In this document: positions 22,210 through 34,731 of the stretch, in pieces
Layout of the letters: each line of letters starts with the position of its first letter
Position numbering within the stretch: the first letter of the stretch is position 1
Assembly: GCF_000708205.1 (NCBI RefSeq)
Contig: NW_014575551.1
Coordinates: forward strand, 248,001 to 312,000
Direction: 5' to 3'
Source of the DNA: Mixia osmundae IAM 14324
Lineage: Eukaryota > Basidiomycota > Mixiomycetes > Mixiales > Mixiaceae
DNA: 64,000 bases
Notes under the pieces: generated by a model
The model's database searches: none
The model's input: the letters and a program-made list of their open reading frames with translations, nothing else
What the model was told of the DNA's origin: nothing
Position numbers and translations under genes: made by a program

Positions 22210-24917
22210 ATGGAGAGACCGCCTCGACAGGCACAAGCTCAGCTCGGTGTAGCCGTGACATCGGGCCAGATGGGCCACTTTGGTCCATCGTCGGGTCAAG
22301 CCAGGCTGGCGAGCGAAAGCGGCGGCAACACGGCCAAGCCTCCAAGCAACTGGCGCAAAGCCTCCAATCAGACTCAGCAGCCAGCACAACAGCGGCAAGC
22401 GTCTGCAGCCCAGCCTGGCACGGCGAGCTCAAACGGCACGGCAACGCAAGTCTCGCCTTGGCCTTTCGCGTGTTCGAGACTGATGAGGTACAAGTGACAG
22501 GAACAAGTGGAACGGGCCGTCAAACTCCGGCCAGGGCAGTCAGAGGGCGAAGTCGCCAAGTGTGTCCATGCAGCCAAAGCAAGAGAACAGGTCGAACCCG
22601 CAAGGCGCTACTGGTCCCGCTCAAAACGGAAGCGCTCCACTCGCCTCATTGGGTCCCACACCGGCAGCACTGGGCATCATGGCAGATCGTCTCGACTTTA
22701 TTGTCAAAGCGCTCATTGTAAGTCGACTCGCTCGTCGTGCTCGCACACCTGGCTGAGAACGCGTCCCGCTAGGGATCCCGCGTCGTGGCGACAATTCCCT
22801 CTGGCGTGGCATATGAGGGCATCCTCAGCGCTTCCACGACCATGGACTCTGGCGAGCTCACCGTCGTCCTCACACGAGCACACAGCGTCGAGGCCGGCTC
22901 GCAAGAGACCATGAAGTCATTGCTTTCTATCGCTGCTTCCGACCTCGTCGATCTCAAGGCAGCCGCGCCCGTCGACTTGCATGCCATCAGTGCAGCTGCC
23001 TTTCCCACTGGTGCTGCCAACGGGGACAGCTTCAGAACAGATGCGGACATCTCCGGCACGCCTACTTCGGCAGGCGATGGGAGAGCACTCCAAAAGTGGT
23101 CGGGCGCGGGCGACGAGGACGGCTCACTCGAATCTGCTGCACTCCTGTCGCCGACAAAAGGCAAATGGGACCAGTTCGAGGTGAACGAGAAGCTGTTTGG
23201 CGCAAAGACCGACTTTGATGAAGAGATCTACACGACCAAGCTCGATCGCTCCGGCAAGGATTTCAAAGACAAGGAGCGCCGTGCAGCTAGGCTCGCGCAG
23301 GACATCCTCTCATCTACATCGTCGAATGCGCATGTGCAGGAGGAGCGCAACGTCGTCACGCAAGGCGACGCCCTCGATGAGGAGGACAAGTACAGTGGCG
23401 TCATACGTGGGCCGAATGCTTACATTCCACCTTCTGCTCGGAAAGCGTCTGCTGCAGCAGGACCGCCCGCCGCGAGAGAGAGCCCGTCCGTCTCACCGTC
23501 TGTCAGTAAGACGCCTCTGCCGACTCCTGGCATGTCGAACAGTGCGGCCAGTCTAGCGCTGATGCAGCACGTTGGCGCCATGCGAGACTCCGGGGCAACT
23601 CGCGAGCCGAGCAGCGTATCGGAGACAATCGTCCGTGATCAATTCAGGGAATTTGTCGGCAGTGAAAAGGAGCGGATGCAGCGCAAGAAAGATGCTCAAG
23701 CTAAGAAAGTGAAGGAGATCCAGATTGCCGAACTACGCGAGTTCAGCACTGGCTTCAAATTGCGTACGCCCTTCCCAGCTGAACTAGCGCCGCTCGTTGG
23801 CAAGTCGCCAAAAGCCTCAGATCGTCCGATGCCTTCGAGTACTGCAGTCAGTCCTAACGACTCCGTCACACCGCTACGAGCGACGCTCGAAGCCAGGCCG
23901 ACGAGCTCGTCTGCACCTCGACCTCCACCTTCAATTTCTCGCTACAGCATTGTGCCGCCCATACCACCCTTTAATCCTGCCAAGGCTGCTGCTGCACGGT
24001 CAGCTGCTGCTGGTGGCCTTCCTGCCTCGGCGAGCACCAGCGCGATTGCACGCGCAGCTAGCCCTGGCGCGGTACAGCCTGCAACCGTCAAGGCGCCCTC
24101 GCCATCTTTGACTCCCGCACCGGCGACCTCGACGAGCAAGATCAATCCAAAAGCGCCTGCTTTCAGGCCCAATGCCAATGCTGCTGTCTTCACGCCCGGC
24201 GCAAGTACCTCTGCACTGAACAAGTCGCCCCTGCGTAAACCTGCTGTGCTGCCACCCTCCGATCCATTTTTCGGCAACAAGCCAATCAAAAAGACCAAGC
24301 CAATCTATGTCAAGGAAGACTTCCATCCTTTCAAAGCTGGTCCGCCTGCAGAAGCGCGCAACACTCCTCCAGCTTGGGAGTATTCCGGCAAGCCTTATCG
24401 GCAATTTTTGCCAGCTTTGCCGTATGCGAGCCAAGGGCCTTCTCAAGCAAACTCTGCAGATGGCGACAGTATGCCGACTCCGCTCATGCAGCCAATGCCT
24501 GGACCTGGCTTCCCGGTGTACCAGCACTATCCGCCACAGTTCCAGCGCTTCGCATCCGGTGCTCCGCCTCAGATGCAACACTTGCCGCCTCAGATGCATT
24601 TCATGCCTCAGCAGCATTTCGGGCCAATGCAATTCGTCCCACAAGTAGCGATGGGCTCGCCCGGCCCGGCCATGTATACGCCTGCGATGAGTCCGGTGCC
24701 TCGTAAGCTCTTTCACGATTCATGCTTGGGTAGGGCTGATCGGTACTCAAAAGGCGGAAGAGGGCCTCCTGTGCAGCCGCAAGGGCAGCCGTTCATCTAT
24801 CAAGGACCGCCAGGTGAGCTTGTGACAGCTCTGTGGAGTACGCCGACTGATCCGACAATCACAGGTGGGCTAGCTCCGCAGCAATTTGCTGCCATGGACG
24901 CTCAACGGCCGCAATGA
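22210..24917 (+). CDS. PBP1: Pab1-binding protein Pbp1 (ataxin-2 family)
   Basis: This is the ataxin-2 layout. A Gln/Ser-rich N-terminus leads to the Lsm-like domain (ADRLDFIVKALI, then GSRVVATIPSGVAYEGILSA across the intron 22718-22772). The LsmAD domain follows (KWDQFEVNEKLFGAKTDFDE to ERRAARLAQDILS), then IRGPNAYIPPSARKA. A PAM2 motif (INPKAPAFRPNA, near 24139) should bind the MLLE domain of poly(A)-binding protein. The rest is low-complexity Pro/Gln/Met-rich. Pbp1 acts in poly(A) control, stress granules and TORC1 signalling. The first join is uncertain: either a short intron near 22468-22498 or a longer one ending near 22530. Two late 51-nt introns (24703-24753, 24814-24864) are stop-free multiples of three, so the open frame runs through them. 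Confidence 0.88.
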
Positions 24918-25019
24918 GACCAATGCAGCTTCTTGTCCTTGACCTCGCGTCCATTTTACAACATGGGTTGCATTACCTCGTCTACCTTCGAGGTCCGACT
25001 AGCTACAACGAGCACCTGG

Positions 25020-26419
25020 CTATTGCCGCTTTTTGACGTCTTTGGCTACCGCGTGAGCCAGCCCATTGGTCTGTCCGTTTGTAGCGACCAGCGGCTCTGC
25101 CTCTTCTGGTTGCATATCGTCGTCTCTATTGAAGGTACTAAAGTCAGCAGCGACAGATAGACAATGTAGCTGACGTACTCGGAGTCACTCCGGACATCCT
25201 CCGCGTTGGCGCCTGTCAGAATTTTGTAGAGCACTCTGAGAATCATGAAGAGCCACAGCAGTATGATGAACTGCAGAGCACCGAGCGCTAAGATGAAGAG
25301 ATGGTGACTCCAGTAATCGAGGAACAGGCCCCTCGCCGGTTCCCAGATGTAAGGCGTATACCTCGGTACGTCGACGATGACGGAGTAGAGAAGTATGCCG
25401 AAGAGGACATGCCGTGTGATGATCCAGGAGACGATGAAGAGTCCGAATGCAGCATCGCACGCTGTCGTCAGGCCCATGTACTTTAGCATCTTGGCAGCCT
25501 GCATTGCGAATCAGTCCGTGATTCCGAGGGCAAAAGTTGAAGCATACTGGCAGGACGATATCTGTAAAGTCCATGACAGACAGTATTGCTGTGCCGATAG
25601 GCGTGTTGTTGGTCGTGTAGCTCGCCACGACGAGAGCGATGGTGATGATATGATGACTGAGCATCTGAGTGAAATCTTTCCGCTTCTTCTCGATATTGAG
25701 CACGATGAGCTGCTGGATGATGAAGGCGGTCTGTACGAGATAGTACCACTTGCTGTGCGCAGAGATCGTGATGAAAGGATAGCCTCTCCACATTCTCGAA
25801 AGGTCAAAGTCTGGGTATGGCGAGTAAGGTGAAGTTGCCATTATATGCTGTGCGCGTTGAGCTTAGCGTCACATGTAACAGCGAGAATGGGGAAGCAACG
25901 TACGGCGCCCATGAGCCAGAAGACGGTATAGTAGGCCAAGCTCCAGCCCTGCTCGGCGAATCTCATGATGTCGCCTTGCTTTTTGATGCCCCAAGCGCGT
26001 CCGAGAGGATACCAAAAGTACCTCATGAGGACCTCTCTGGCTACTGTCCATATGAGGACCCAGAAGACGACGATATAGGCGTCATCGGGTCCTTTGTAGC
26101 ATAGTTGGCTGTCGCGCGAGAGCGGGTCGAGGTAGGAGATGATGAGGAATTTTCCGGGCCAAGAGTCGACGTGCATCGAAGGATGGGCGGGCGAATGTAA
26201 GGCGTGCAACATCTTGAGCTGGTACTTCGGAGGCTGGATGACATTAGCCGCTAAGATTAGGATTATCGGTATCGATGCCAAGGCTGCCAACCTCGCGTTA
26301 CCCACGTACTTTGACATCTCTGCGCGCTCAAGAGACTGACCAATCTGGTTCTCTGCGTACTTCTGTAGTAGCCATGCCGGCTGTCCCGTCGCCAGGGAAC
26401 GCTTCTTTTGCGACGACAT
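25020..26419 (-). CDS. LAG1: Ceramide synthase Lag1/Lac1
   Basis: Four exons (26419-25904, 25847-25548, 25498-25179, 25125-25020) encode 413 residues. Several membrane segments surround the TLC domain with the Lag motif: IEKKRKDFTQMLSHHIITIA, then SYTTNNTPIGTAILSVMDFT and DIVLPAAKMLKYMG. The HH pair is the expected catalytic site. The C-terminal tail is acidic and then polar (VRSDSEDDDMQPEEAEPLV). Ceramide synthase joins very-long-chain acyl-CoA to sphingoid bases in the ER. All three introns are GT-AG (56, 49, 53 nt). The gene diverges from RPD3 over a 251-bp spacer. Tricalbin and STT4 in this window also act on ER-plasma membrane lipids, but the spacing gives no sign of a cluster. Confidence 0.94.
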
Positions 26420-26670
26420 GGGCGCCCAATTGGCGTGCTTGAGGCCGTCGCTCTCTGTCGTTGCTAAGCGCGCACGTTTGTCTAGCTATGCGGATGCACT
26501 CTCTATAGCATCTCTCGTGCTGTCTAGACCGTGTTCGCTGTCTGTCGAGCAGCCGCTGAGCTCGTCCTTACCGTCAAGGCCTGCACGCCACTTTGCTAAC
26601 GCGCGCCTGTCCGCAACGACAGCGGTGCCGCCAACAAGACGACCTTTGCCTACGACAGACGCTCGCCAGC

Positions 26671-28725
26671 ATGGCCGGCGTCATGACAGCTCTGCCCGGC
26701 GAGCGCAAACGAGTCGTGCGCACCTTTGCGAGCTCATTCGGCGTGACACTCATGATTGCTCTCTGGCTTGCTTGCTGTCTTTAGTGCTACTTTTTCGACT
26801 CTGACATCGCCAATCATCACTACGGCAGCGGTCATCCCATGAAGCCTCATCGGTCAGCCACCGATGCTTATCGGCCGCATCGACTCCGCTGAAGTGTGGC
26901 ACTTCTTGGCCGCAGGATAAAGATGACGCACTCGCTCACCATGAATTATGGACTCTACAAGCGCATGGAGATCTTTGTACGTGCCCCCTCACCTGTCAAT
27001 ACATGCACGCTGAAGTAGTCCTGCGAATGACAGCGCGCCAAGCCGGCGACACGCAAAGAGATGGCCCAGTTTCACACGGATGAGTATGTCGAGCTACTCG
27101 CAAGGATAACGCCAGACAACATGGAGGCCTATGCACGCGAGCAAGCAAAGTGTCGGTTCACGCGTGGCTATCAGATTCAGTATCACACTGATCGCATAGG
27201 ACAGTCAATGTCGGCGATGACTGCCCCGTGTTCGACGGTTTGTTTGAATATTGCTCCATCTCCGCAGGCGGCTCTATGGGTGCGCGCGGACTCTCCTCTT
27301 GCTTGCTAGCGTGCTCATGATGCGATCCTCAGAGGGGGCTGCACGGCTCTCACGCGACAAATGCGACATTGCCATCAATTGGGCTGGCGGACTCCATCAC
27401 GCAAAGAAAGCAGAAGCGAGCGGGTTTTGCTATATCAACGGTAGGCTGCTCGCTTGCCTGCGTTATTCGACAAGCTCAAGCACGTACAGACATCGTGCTG
27501 GGCATATTAGAGCTCTTGCGGTATCACTCGCGTGTACTTTATGTCGACATTGACGTACACCACGGCGACGGCGTCGAGGAAGCTTTCTATACCACCGATA
27601 GAGTCATGACGTGCAGCTTCCACAAATTCGGAGAATTCTTTCCAGGCACGGGCGAGCTAAGGGTGCGTGGTCTGCATCTCTAGACCGAACGCAACTGAGA
27701 TCGAGCAGGATATCGGACACGGCAAAGGGAAGCACTACTCCGTGAATTTCCCGTTACGGGACGGCATTACAGACGAGAACTACCGCAGCGTCTTTGAGCC
27801 TGTAGGTCGATTCCGTAACCTATCGCACAAGACTCATCCGCGCGTATCAGGTCATCTCGAAGATAATGGAGTTTTATCGGCCGTCGGCCGTCGTACTTCA
27901 ATGCGGTTCCGACTCGCTTTCCGGAGACCGACTAGGCTCCTTCAATCTGTCGATGCGAGGTCATGCTAATTGCGTTTCCTTCATCAAGAGCTTTGGCTTG
28001 CCTTTACTCCTCTTGGGCGGCGGCGGCTATACCATCCGCAACGTTAGCCGAGCATGGGCATACGAAACCGGGCTAGCAGCAGGCATGGAACTCGGCTCTG
28101 GTATGAGGCATCACCGTCGGATCGTGCATGAACTGACAACGTCTTGCAGAGATACCGATGAACGAATACTACGAGTACTTTGGCCCAACCTACAGGCTAG
28201 ATGTGCCCGCGACAAATATGGAAGATCTCAACACGCGAGAATATCTTGAGAAGATCAAGGCGCAAGTGTTTGAGAACCTGAGGCACACAGCTCATGCGCC
28301 CTCTGTGCAAAGTCATTGTGAGGCAATACGCTCCTGCTGATTACACTGGCTGATACAGATACCAGCAACGCCGACGATGCCGATAGACTTAGACGATGAT
28401 GTCGACGAGGATCTGGACGATCCTGAAGAAAGGAAACCGCGTACGTGCGAAGCTACGTGCAACGTTTCGAGCTGATGCTTGAGCAGAACGGCTTATGGAC
28501 GCCATGGTCGAAAAGGACAACGAATTTGAGGATTCTGATGACGAGGGCCAAGGGGTAGGTCCGAGAAAGGACAGGCAGTCACATGCGAACGGTGACAGCA
28601 ACGGCAAGCCATCCACCACGCCAGCACCAGTGCCTGCGACAGAGGCAGTCCCAAGCATGCCAACGGAACAAGACGGGCCTGCAGAAGCACAAGCAGATAC
28701 AAGTGTGGCGATGGCAGATGCATAA
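26671..28725 (+). CDS. RPD3: Class I histone deacetylase Rpd3
   Basis: Twelve exons encode about 494 residues: 26671-26715, 26785-26852, 26916-26976, 27034-27151, 27205-27279, 27333-27440, 27490-27662, 27709-27801, 27851-28100, 28150-28322, 28359-28440 and 28487-28725. Rpd3 landmarks are present: [85 protein letters not shown] (zinc ligands), and [18 protein letters not shown]. An acidic, Pro-rich tail follows. Rpd3 removes acetyl groups from histone tails in Sin3 complexes. Intron 10 is ambiguous: a 36-nt GC-AG form (28323-28358) keeps the conserved HAPSVQ, while a 54-nt GT-AG form (28305-28358) drops six residues. The other introns are GT-AG. Confidence 0.95.
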
Positions 28726-28758
28726 TGTCGTGTATAACATTGTACAGACTACACCTGA

Positions 28759-31700
28759 TCAGATCTCGGTCTCTACATCCGGTTCCTTAGCGTGTAGTGA
28801 GAATGCGTGCTTGAGCTGATGCGAAGACGTTTTGACAGATTGGGCCATCCAATCGGCCGACCGAATTACCTTGTGCTTATATTTACCCTCGTGTTGTGTC
28901 TTGCGCTGCTTCTGGACGTCTGTCTCGTCCTCACCATGGTCACTGACTTCCTCCTCTTCCGAATCATTTTCTCCTGCGCTCTCGTCTTCGTAGCCATTTG
29001 CAGATGGTAGCTGGCCCATCGCTCGATCAGAGACGGTAGTATCGTCAATCTTGGCCACCTTGTCATGCGACTGAATGCTAACGTCAGGCTGCTGATTCTG
29101 CCCATGATCGTAGAAGTCGCCTTTGCGCTTGCGTAGTCCTTCCGAGACTGCAGCCTCCCATGCTTCCATCATGTCGACATCTTCGGCCGATTTTGAGAAA
29201 TGATGTACATCACCTAGGCCTGACTTGAATGAAACTCTGAAAGACATGGCAGATGAGTTAAGCCGTAAAAGATTCAGTTCGTACGCACCGGAAAGTCAAT
29301 ATCGCAATCTGCTCGACTTGAACATTGCTCTTCTCGCCCTCGATGATAGACGACATGACGCGCTTGATGTGCGTCGTTTTCCAGATCGGTAGCCGCACTA
29401 CTGTCTCTGTGTTATCTTCCAACTGATGCAGCCACAGGGTCGCGATCGCAAACGACCTCAGTCGGAGTGAACTACCCCGCTTTCTGAATTCAATCGCCAG
29501 TGCAGTCCTGCGCGATCATATCAGTCAAACATCTATATCGATGCCTGTGGCAATTACGCGTTACGCCGCTTTATCGGCAAGCGGTACGGAGGATCCTCCA
29601 CGGCTGTACTCCAGCTGATCGCATCTTCGCTGCTCGTAGACTTGCGCTTCGAGATGGCTTTGCGCGAGCTTGCGGTTGTCAGTCGTAGCGCGACATCTGA
29701 GAAATCTCTGAGGCTGTAGCCCTCTGAGGGCTCGACCACCTTGAGATCCGACAGCAGTCGAACAGTACCGACATTCCAGCCAGCGAATGTCCGCGGTAGC
29801 TTGACGTCGACTGAGCGGAATAACAAGCCAACACACATCCTACCTGAGCCTGTGCCCCCCTCGATCGGATAAAATTTTTGAGAGCAAGATGCGTTCTCAA
29901 AGGCGTCACGAAGCCGGATCACAACGACGCCGAGCAGCGCATCGGCCTCCCTGTCTTTGCTGTCTCTTACAGCAATCTGCACGAGACCTTCTTTCCAGGA
30001 GGGTATGAAGCGCTCGCAGCCAGCATTGAACACAGGATGCGAAGCATACGGCTTGTTGCGAGTCTTGTAAACGAGTTCATCGTTGATTGCAATCTTGCAG
30101 TAGGCCGAGGGTGCGGATGCACCATCTGCAGCGGGATCCTGCGATTCCGTCTCCTCATCCTGTGTGCCCTTCTCGTACGGCTTCATACTGCGGCGTGTTT
30201 CGCGTCCGACTGAGGCTTTGTGGTGTAGACCAACAATTGAGACGACCGTCACGGACAGCAAGCCGGCGAGATACTCCGGATCAGGCGGCGTGCGCAGAAT
30301 GGGTGGCTTTTTGAGCGTCTCTGCCTGCTCTTCTTGCAGTGCTTGCTCCTTTTCAATGAGTTCTTGGGGAATCCGGGGATCTTGGCCGGTCCCTTGTCTG
30401 CCAAAGTCAAGCGGACGCAGTCCGTAGTAGCCCACGTCGAAGCAGAGCGTGCCACAATCATTTGATGGCTTTCCATCTGGCGTGTTAAGCTTATCTTCGT
30501 GATGCTGTACCTTGCCTCGATGCCTCATGAGATAGTCGAGATTGATCGTGATCGTTCCCAGAGGATCGTCGGGTGAGAATCGATCGCTATCATAGCAAGT
30601 CAGCTTGATACGCTCAGCGGCTTTCACGGCAGCAGAAGAAATGGGTATGACCGCGACTTCGTGCCATACAGGTTGCGTATCATCGGCGCAGATCCGAGTA
30701 GAATAGATGGGTTTGGCTATCTTGCTATATTCGACGGCAACGTATGAATCGGAGCTCCCAAATGTGTCGCTTTTTGGCAGATCTTTTGCCCAGTTGATGT
30801 TGACGATGAGCACACCGAACGTCTCGAGCTTCTTCTTGATGCCATCTCCCGTAATCATCTCGCCGATATCCAGAGTGAGCGACTTGGGAGCGACATACTG
30901 GCCCATAGCTGCGTCAATACACGAAGCTACGTAATGCGATATCAGCGGCAAATTCATCACGTTCGGCAGGTACGTCGACATTGGAATGGCAGAGATCTCG
31001 ACACGCGGTAAACCCATGAGGGTGATCGTCACGTTGCGCACAAAGGGCGCCTGAGAGACGGTTTGTATCCGAATACGCATGCGACCGACGATACCGAGAA
31101 CCTCTATCCAGATTGGCAAAGGAATGCTGACGAGCTTCTTCGCACCCACGAAGAACTGCAGCGCTATTCGAATGTTGCGTAGCTTTGCCTCGAGCGACGA
31201 GTCATCGTGAATAGCTCTGTAGCAGAAGACGACTTCGAGATTGCTGAACGCGCCGACTTGCGCATCCTCGTCCTGATCTTCGCGATGTTGGCGCGAGGTG
31301 ATCTCTTCCAGGTCTTTGTCCGGCAACGGCTTCATGCTGAGTATCCGTATCGGTGTTGTACCTTGCGACATCTCGACTAGCTTGACAGAATTGATGATGC
31401 CCGGCACATTGGCCTGCAGAATATCTTCGAGTACGTCGCTCATCGACTCGAAGATGACCTGTCCGGCAGGATCAGACTGTTGGTCTACAATGAGGGGAAG
31501 CTGCACGGACTGGGTCAATAATGGGCCACACGCCAGAGACTAGGTTGTTGAGCCATTCGGTTGATTCTGTTGACGCGCATGAACGCGCACGTCCTGAGTA
31601 CAGCTTGACACTCACCTGGCACCTTGCTCTCCTGTGCTGCTTTGCCGCGTACTTTCTCTGTACTCCAGACCGTATCATGATAGCTAGACGTGATCCTTGT

Positions 31701-32207
31701 AAAGGCAACAAAGCCTGAAGCGCCAACAAAGCCGAGAAAGAGTGTCGTCGCTATACGCGAACTGGCAAAGTGTGTGTAGATGACCGTCGCGAGCGCGAGC
31801 ACGCTGACATAGCGCAGTAGGAAGTTCCGAATCTTGAGCAGCAATCGGTCCCAGTCAGCGGGAGGATGCTCGTAGTAGAGTAAGTTGGTCCTGCTCTTGT
31901 CGGGCAGGGCAGTGAACAGGCTCTTCAGGTCTGCCGAGTGAGCTACGGGTCCTTGTTCGGTGATGTATCGCTCTTGCAGTCGCAGATCTGACCGGCTCGC
32001 ATCCTCGACGGTGACATCTTCTTGCGTCACCGGGTCAAACACCTTGTGGGGACCTTTCGTCCTACGGCTGTCCGACTTTGAGCCGTCATCTCGTCTCACT
32101 CGGTCCTCGCGATCCTTGGCGTCATCTACCAGTCTCTGCTTGGGCTGTGCTTGCGCGACCTTCTTGTGGTCTCCATAAGGCTCCTCTGCCTTGCTCTCGT
32201 CAGACAT
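28759..32207 (-). CDS. TCB3: Tricalbin (SMP and C2 domains), ER-plasma membrane tether
   Basis: Five exons (32207-31616, 31566-31511, 31476-29558, 29507-29289, 29236-28759) encode 1087 residues. An N-terminal membrane hairpin (LLRYVSVLALATVIYTHFAS, then TLFLGFVGASGFVAF) leads to the SMP lipid-transfer domain, which starts at ESTEWLNNLVSGVWPIIDP. C2 domains follow: GVLIVNINWAKDLPKSDTFG, DSDRFSPDDPLGTI and LLSVTVVSIVGLHHKASVGR. The tricalbin-type end PPYRLPIKRRNA continues across an intron into TALAIEFRKRGSS. Tricalbins hold cortical ER to the plasma membrane and move lipids, often calcium-dependently. Which paralogue it is cannot be told. Intron 2 is only 34 nt (31477-31510). An upstream in-frame Met at 32282 is a possible alternative start. 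The C-terminus is highly charged. Confidence 0.92.
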
Positions 32208-32441
32208 GCGTGCCTTTGGGGCACACCTGCTGGCCAACAATAGCTGGACGCCTGCTGCCTGCGGAAGCGTCACTGACGCCACCCGGAGCAGGAGATGTCA
32301 ACTTTTTTGACATCTCCGATCAGATCAGAAGATCTTCTTGGACGGGTCATCTCGACAGCATCAGCATCACAAGCAAGCCAGCAAGCCAGCAAGCAATCTA
32401 TACAGACAAGCACACACGTTCGGTGTAAACACGCACACAAC

Positions 32442-33431
32442 ATGAGCAAGAGCTTCGATGCGGCCAATATGGCGAACTACTCGATCGAGAAATTGTTCGA
32501 TGTCAACGGCCTCGTCTGTGTCATCTCTGGCGGAGGAACGGGGATCGGCCTGATGCTCACCCAGGCAAGCGTTTCTCTCCTCCTCCTTCGAATGCGTTGT
32601 CTGTGGCTGACCGCGACTGGCCGGATAGGCACTCGCCGCCAATGGAGCCAAAGTCTACATCGTTGGCGATCGGGGCAATGCAGAAGATGCTGCTGTTGAG
32701 CAGTACAATGGCAATATCAAGGGCAAAATTATTGCAGTCAAGGCCGACATGCGCACCAAAGACTCCATCGCCACGCTCGTCAAAGAGATCGAATCCAAGG
32801 AGAGCTACGTCGACCTGGTCATCCCCAACGCAGGCATTGCAGGTCCGGGTCTCGATCCTGCCGATGATGACGCAGAGGAGCAAGGCAAGAGGCTCTTCGA
32901 CGCAGACTATGACGAAGCGCTCAACCTGTTCAAGACGAACGTCCTAGGCTACTACTACCTTTCGGCTGCTTTCATTCCCCTCCTCTCCAAAGCGCCTGGC
33001 AGCCCACAGATCGTCTCTATCACATCCAATGCCGCTTTCGGCAGAACGTCGATGGTCGGACCTCTGTACTCTGCTAGCAAAGCAGCCAGTGTCCACCTGG
33101 CAAAGATGCTGTCTACCCACCTGAGTAAGACGAATATCAGAGTCAACACAATCGCCCCCGGTCTCTTCCCAGCTGAACTCACCAAGGGCGACAGTGATTC
33201 GAAGAACAAGTCTCAACTGGGAGACAGCACCATCGGACTCAACATACCACGAGGACGGCCGGGCACTGATCTCGAGATGGCACACGCCATCCTCTTCCTC
33301 GCATCACGAAACCAAACGTAGATCATCTCAGCCTGTCTCTGCTCAAGCTGATGGCTGCTTGCAGATACACCAATGGCTCCGTCGTCATGATCGATGGCGG
33401 CGTGCTCACCCAAATGCCATCGACATATTAG
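32442..33431 (+). CDS. Short-chain dehydrogenase/reductase
   Basis: Three exons (32442-32564, 32629-33317, 33365-33431) encode 292 residues, a normal classical SDR. Visible are the NAD(P)-binding CVISGGGTGIGLMLTQALAA, the NAG motif (VIPNAGIAG), the catalytic Ser region (IVSITSNAAFGR), the YSASKAA catalytic Tyr-Lys pair, the IAPGLFPAEL loop, and the usual C-terminus YTNGSVVMIDGG. Substrate and cofactor preference cannot be read from this. Fungal relatives are often annotated as rhamnolipid-type or generic SDRs. Intron 1 (32565-32628, 64 nt) has a GC donor (CAG|GCAAGC); intron 2 is GT-AG (47 nt). The gene is divergent from the tricalbin gene, and the same-strand COQ11-like gene follows 109 bp downstream. 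Confidence 0.9.
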
Positions 33432-33540
33432 ACTAGACACTGAACTCGTAGCAGCATAGAATGCATCAGAACTTTTTGACAAGTCAATTAATTCATTTGA
33501 CATTGATTTCGCGCTCTCTGATCTCTGCTCTCCCCCTGCA

Positions 33541-34648
33541 ATGACGCACAAGCTCCTATGTATAGGCGGGAACGGCTTCGTAGGTTCGGCGATCTGCAAG
33601 ACAGCCATCTCGAGAGGCTGGCAAGTCCACTCGCTCTCTCGATCGGGCAAACCGTACGCCTCCGACAAAGGCCACCAACCTGCTTGGTCCAAGCGAGTCA
33701 ACTGGCATTCCGGCTCGGCACTCGAGCCAGATACGTACAAGCATGTCCTTGCTGAATGTACAGCCGTAGTCAATGCTACCGGAACGTTGCTCGAGGGCGA
33801 TTACAAGTCAGGCGGCATCTCATCGCTCGTCAAGGAGCTCTTCAATTCGCGATCGAACAACCCTTTGGCGCCAGGCAAGGCTCCGAGGTCCAAGGGTCAA
33901 TATGAACTCCTCAATCGGGATGCAGGTATGTTTGCTGCAGCAGGACCAGCGACCGGCTCATCACTGTCGCAGCTCTGACGGTGTTTCGAGCGCTACAAGA
34001 TACGCAAGAGCTAAGCTCGAGCACTCGTTCGACGCCCTTTGTCTTCATCTCCGCCGAGGACATCTTCCGTCCTTTCATTCCAGAGCGATATATCGCTACA
34101 AAGCGAGAAGCAGAGCAAGAGATGACGAGGCTGGTCATGGCAAGAGCATTTCCCTCTGGCGACGCGCCTGTTGAAGCAGGTCGCGATGTCCGGCCCGTCT
34201 TCCTCCGGCCAAGTCAGCCTACTGTCTCGCTGAGTTGTGACTGTGCTCACGGGAAAGAACAGGTCTGATCTACCATCCTCATATACGGCCAATCTCGACG
34301 CTGCCAGCTGCAATGCTAGATCTGTCCGCAACTATCCAGAGCAAATTACCGGTTCCGCTCAGAGCGTCGGCAGGCGCTGCGATCTTCGCCTCCCTCTTAC
34401 CAGCTAGCACACGGAACGATCTGCCGCCTTCTGCTTTCTCAATGTCAAATCTGCTATCGATCCCGCCCATACATGTAGACACCTTGGCCGAAGCGGCATG
34501 TCGGGCCATCGCAGACGAATCCATCGAAGGAGCGCTAGGCGTGCAAGCAATGCGAGACCTCGTCGGATGGAACACACGGTCGAACACCGAGAGTGAACAG
34601 AGGGCGAGCGAAGAGACTCAGACACCCGCCAACCAGCCGTTCTCGTGA
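33541..34648 (+). CDS. COQ11: NAD(P)-binding NDUFA9-like protein, Coq11 family
   Basis: Three exons (33541-33925, 33973-34212, 34263-34648) encode 336 residues. The Rossmann start LLCIGGNGFVGSAICKTAIS is at the very N-terminus. It is followed by VVNATGTLLEGDYK, VFISAEDIFRPFIPERYI, TKREAE (a remnant of the extended-SDR Y-x3-K site) and IPPIHVDTLAEAACRA. This pattern matches yeast YLR290C/Coq11, an atypical extended SDR associated with the coenzyme Q synthome in mitochondria. No obvious presequence is seen. Both introns are GT-AG (47 and 50 nt). The assignment rests on motif recall, so a related NDUFA9-like paralogue is possible. Confidence 0.82.
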
Positions 34649-34731
34649 GACTGCGATTCCTGTAATGTACTGTTGCGCATGATGTACAACAATAGAGCAC
34701 TAGGTGATCTCACATGCCATGCGGGTCGCAA

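Noticed and set aside
22078-22444. Minus-strand frames opposite the PBP1 N-terminus
   Set aside because: Cys/Leu/Arg-rich shadow of Gln/Ala-rich coding sequence on the plus strand.
24000-24716. 238-codon frame antisense to PBP1
   Set aside because: It mirrors low-complexity Pro/Gln codons of PBP1 and has no recognisable motif; a shadow frame.
14323-24864. Several introns (VMA7 intron 2, RAD3 intron 9, AIM18 intron 3, PBP1 late introns) are stop-free multiples of three
   Set aside because: With about 100 introns near 51 nt, chance alone predicts a dozen or so of these. The spliced forms match the families better, so they are not evidence of retained coding introns.
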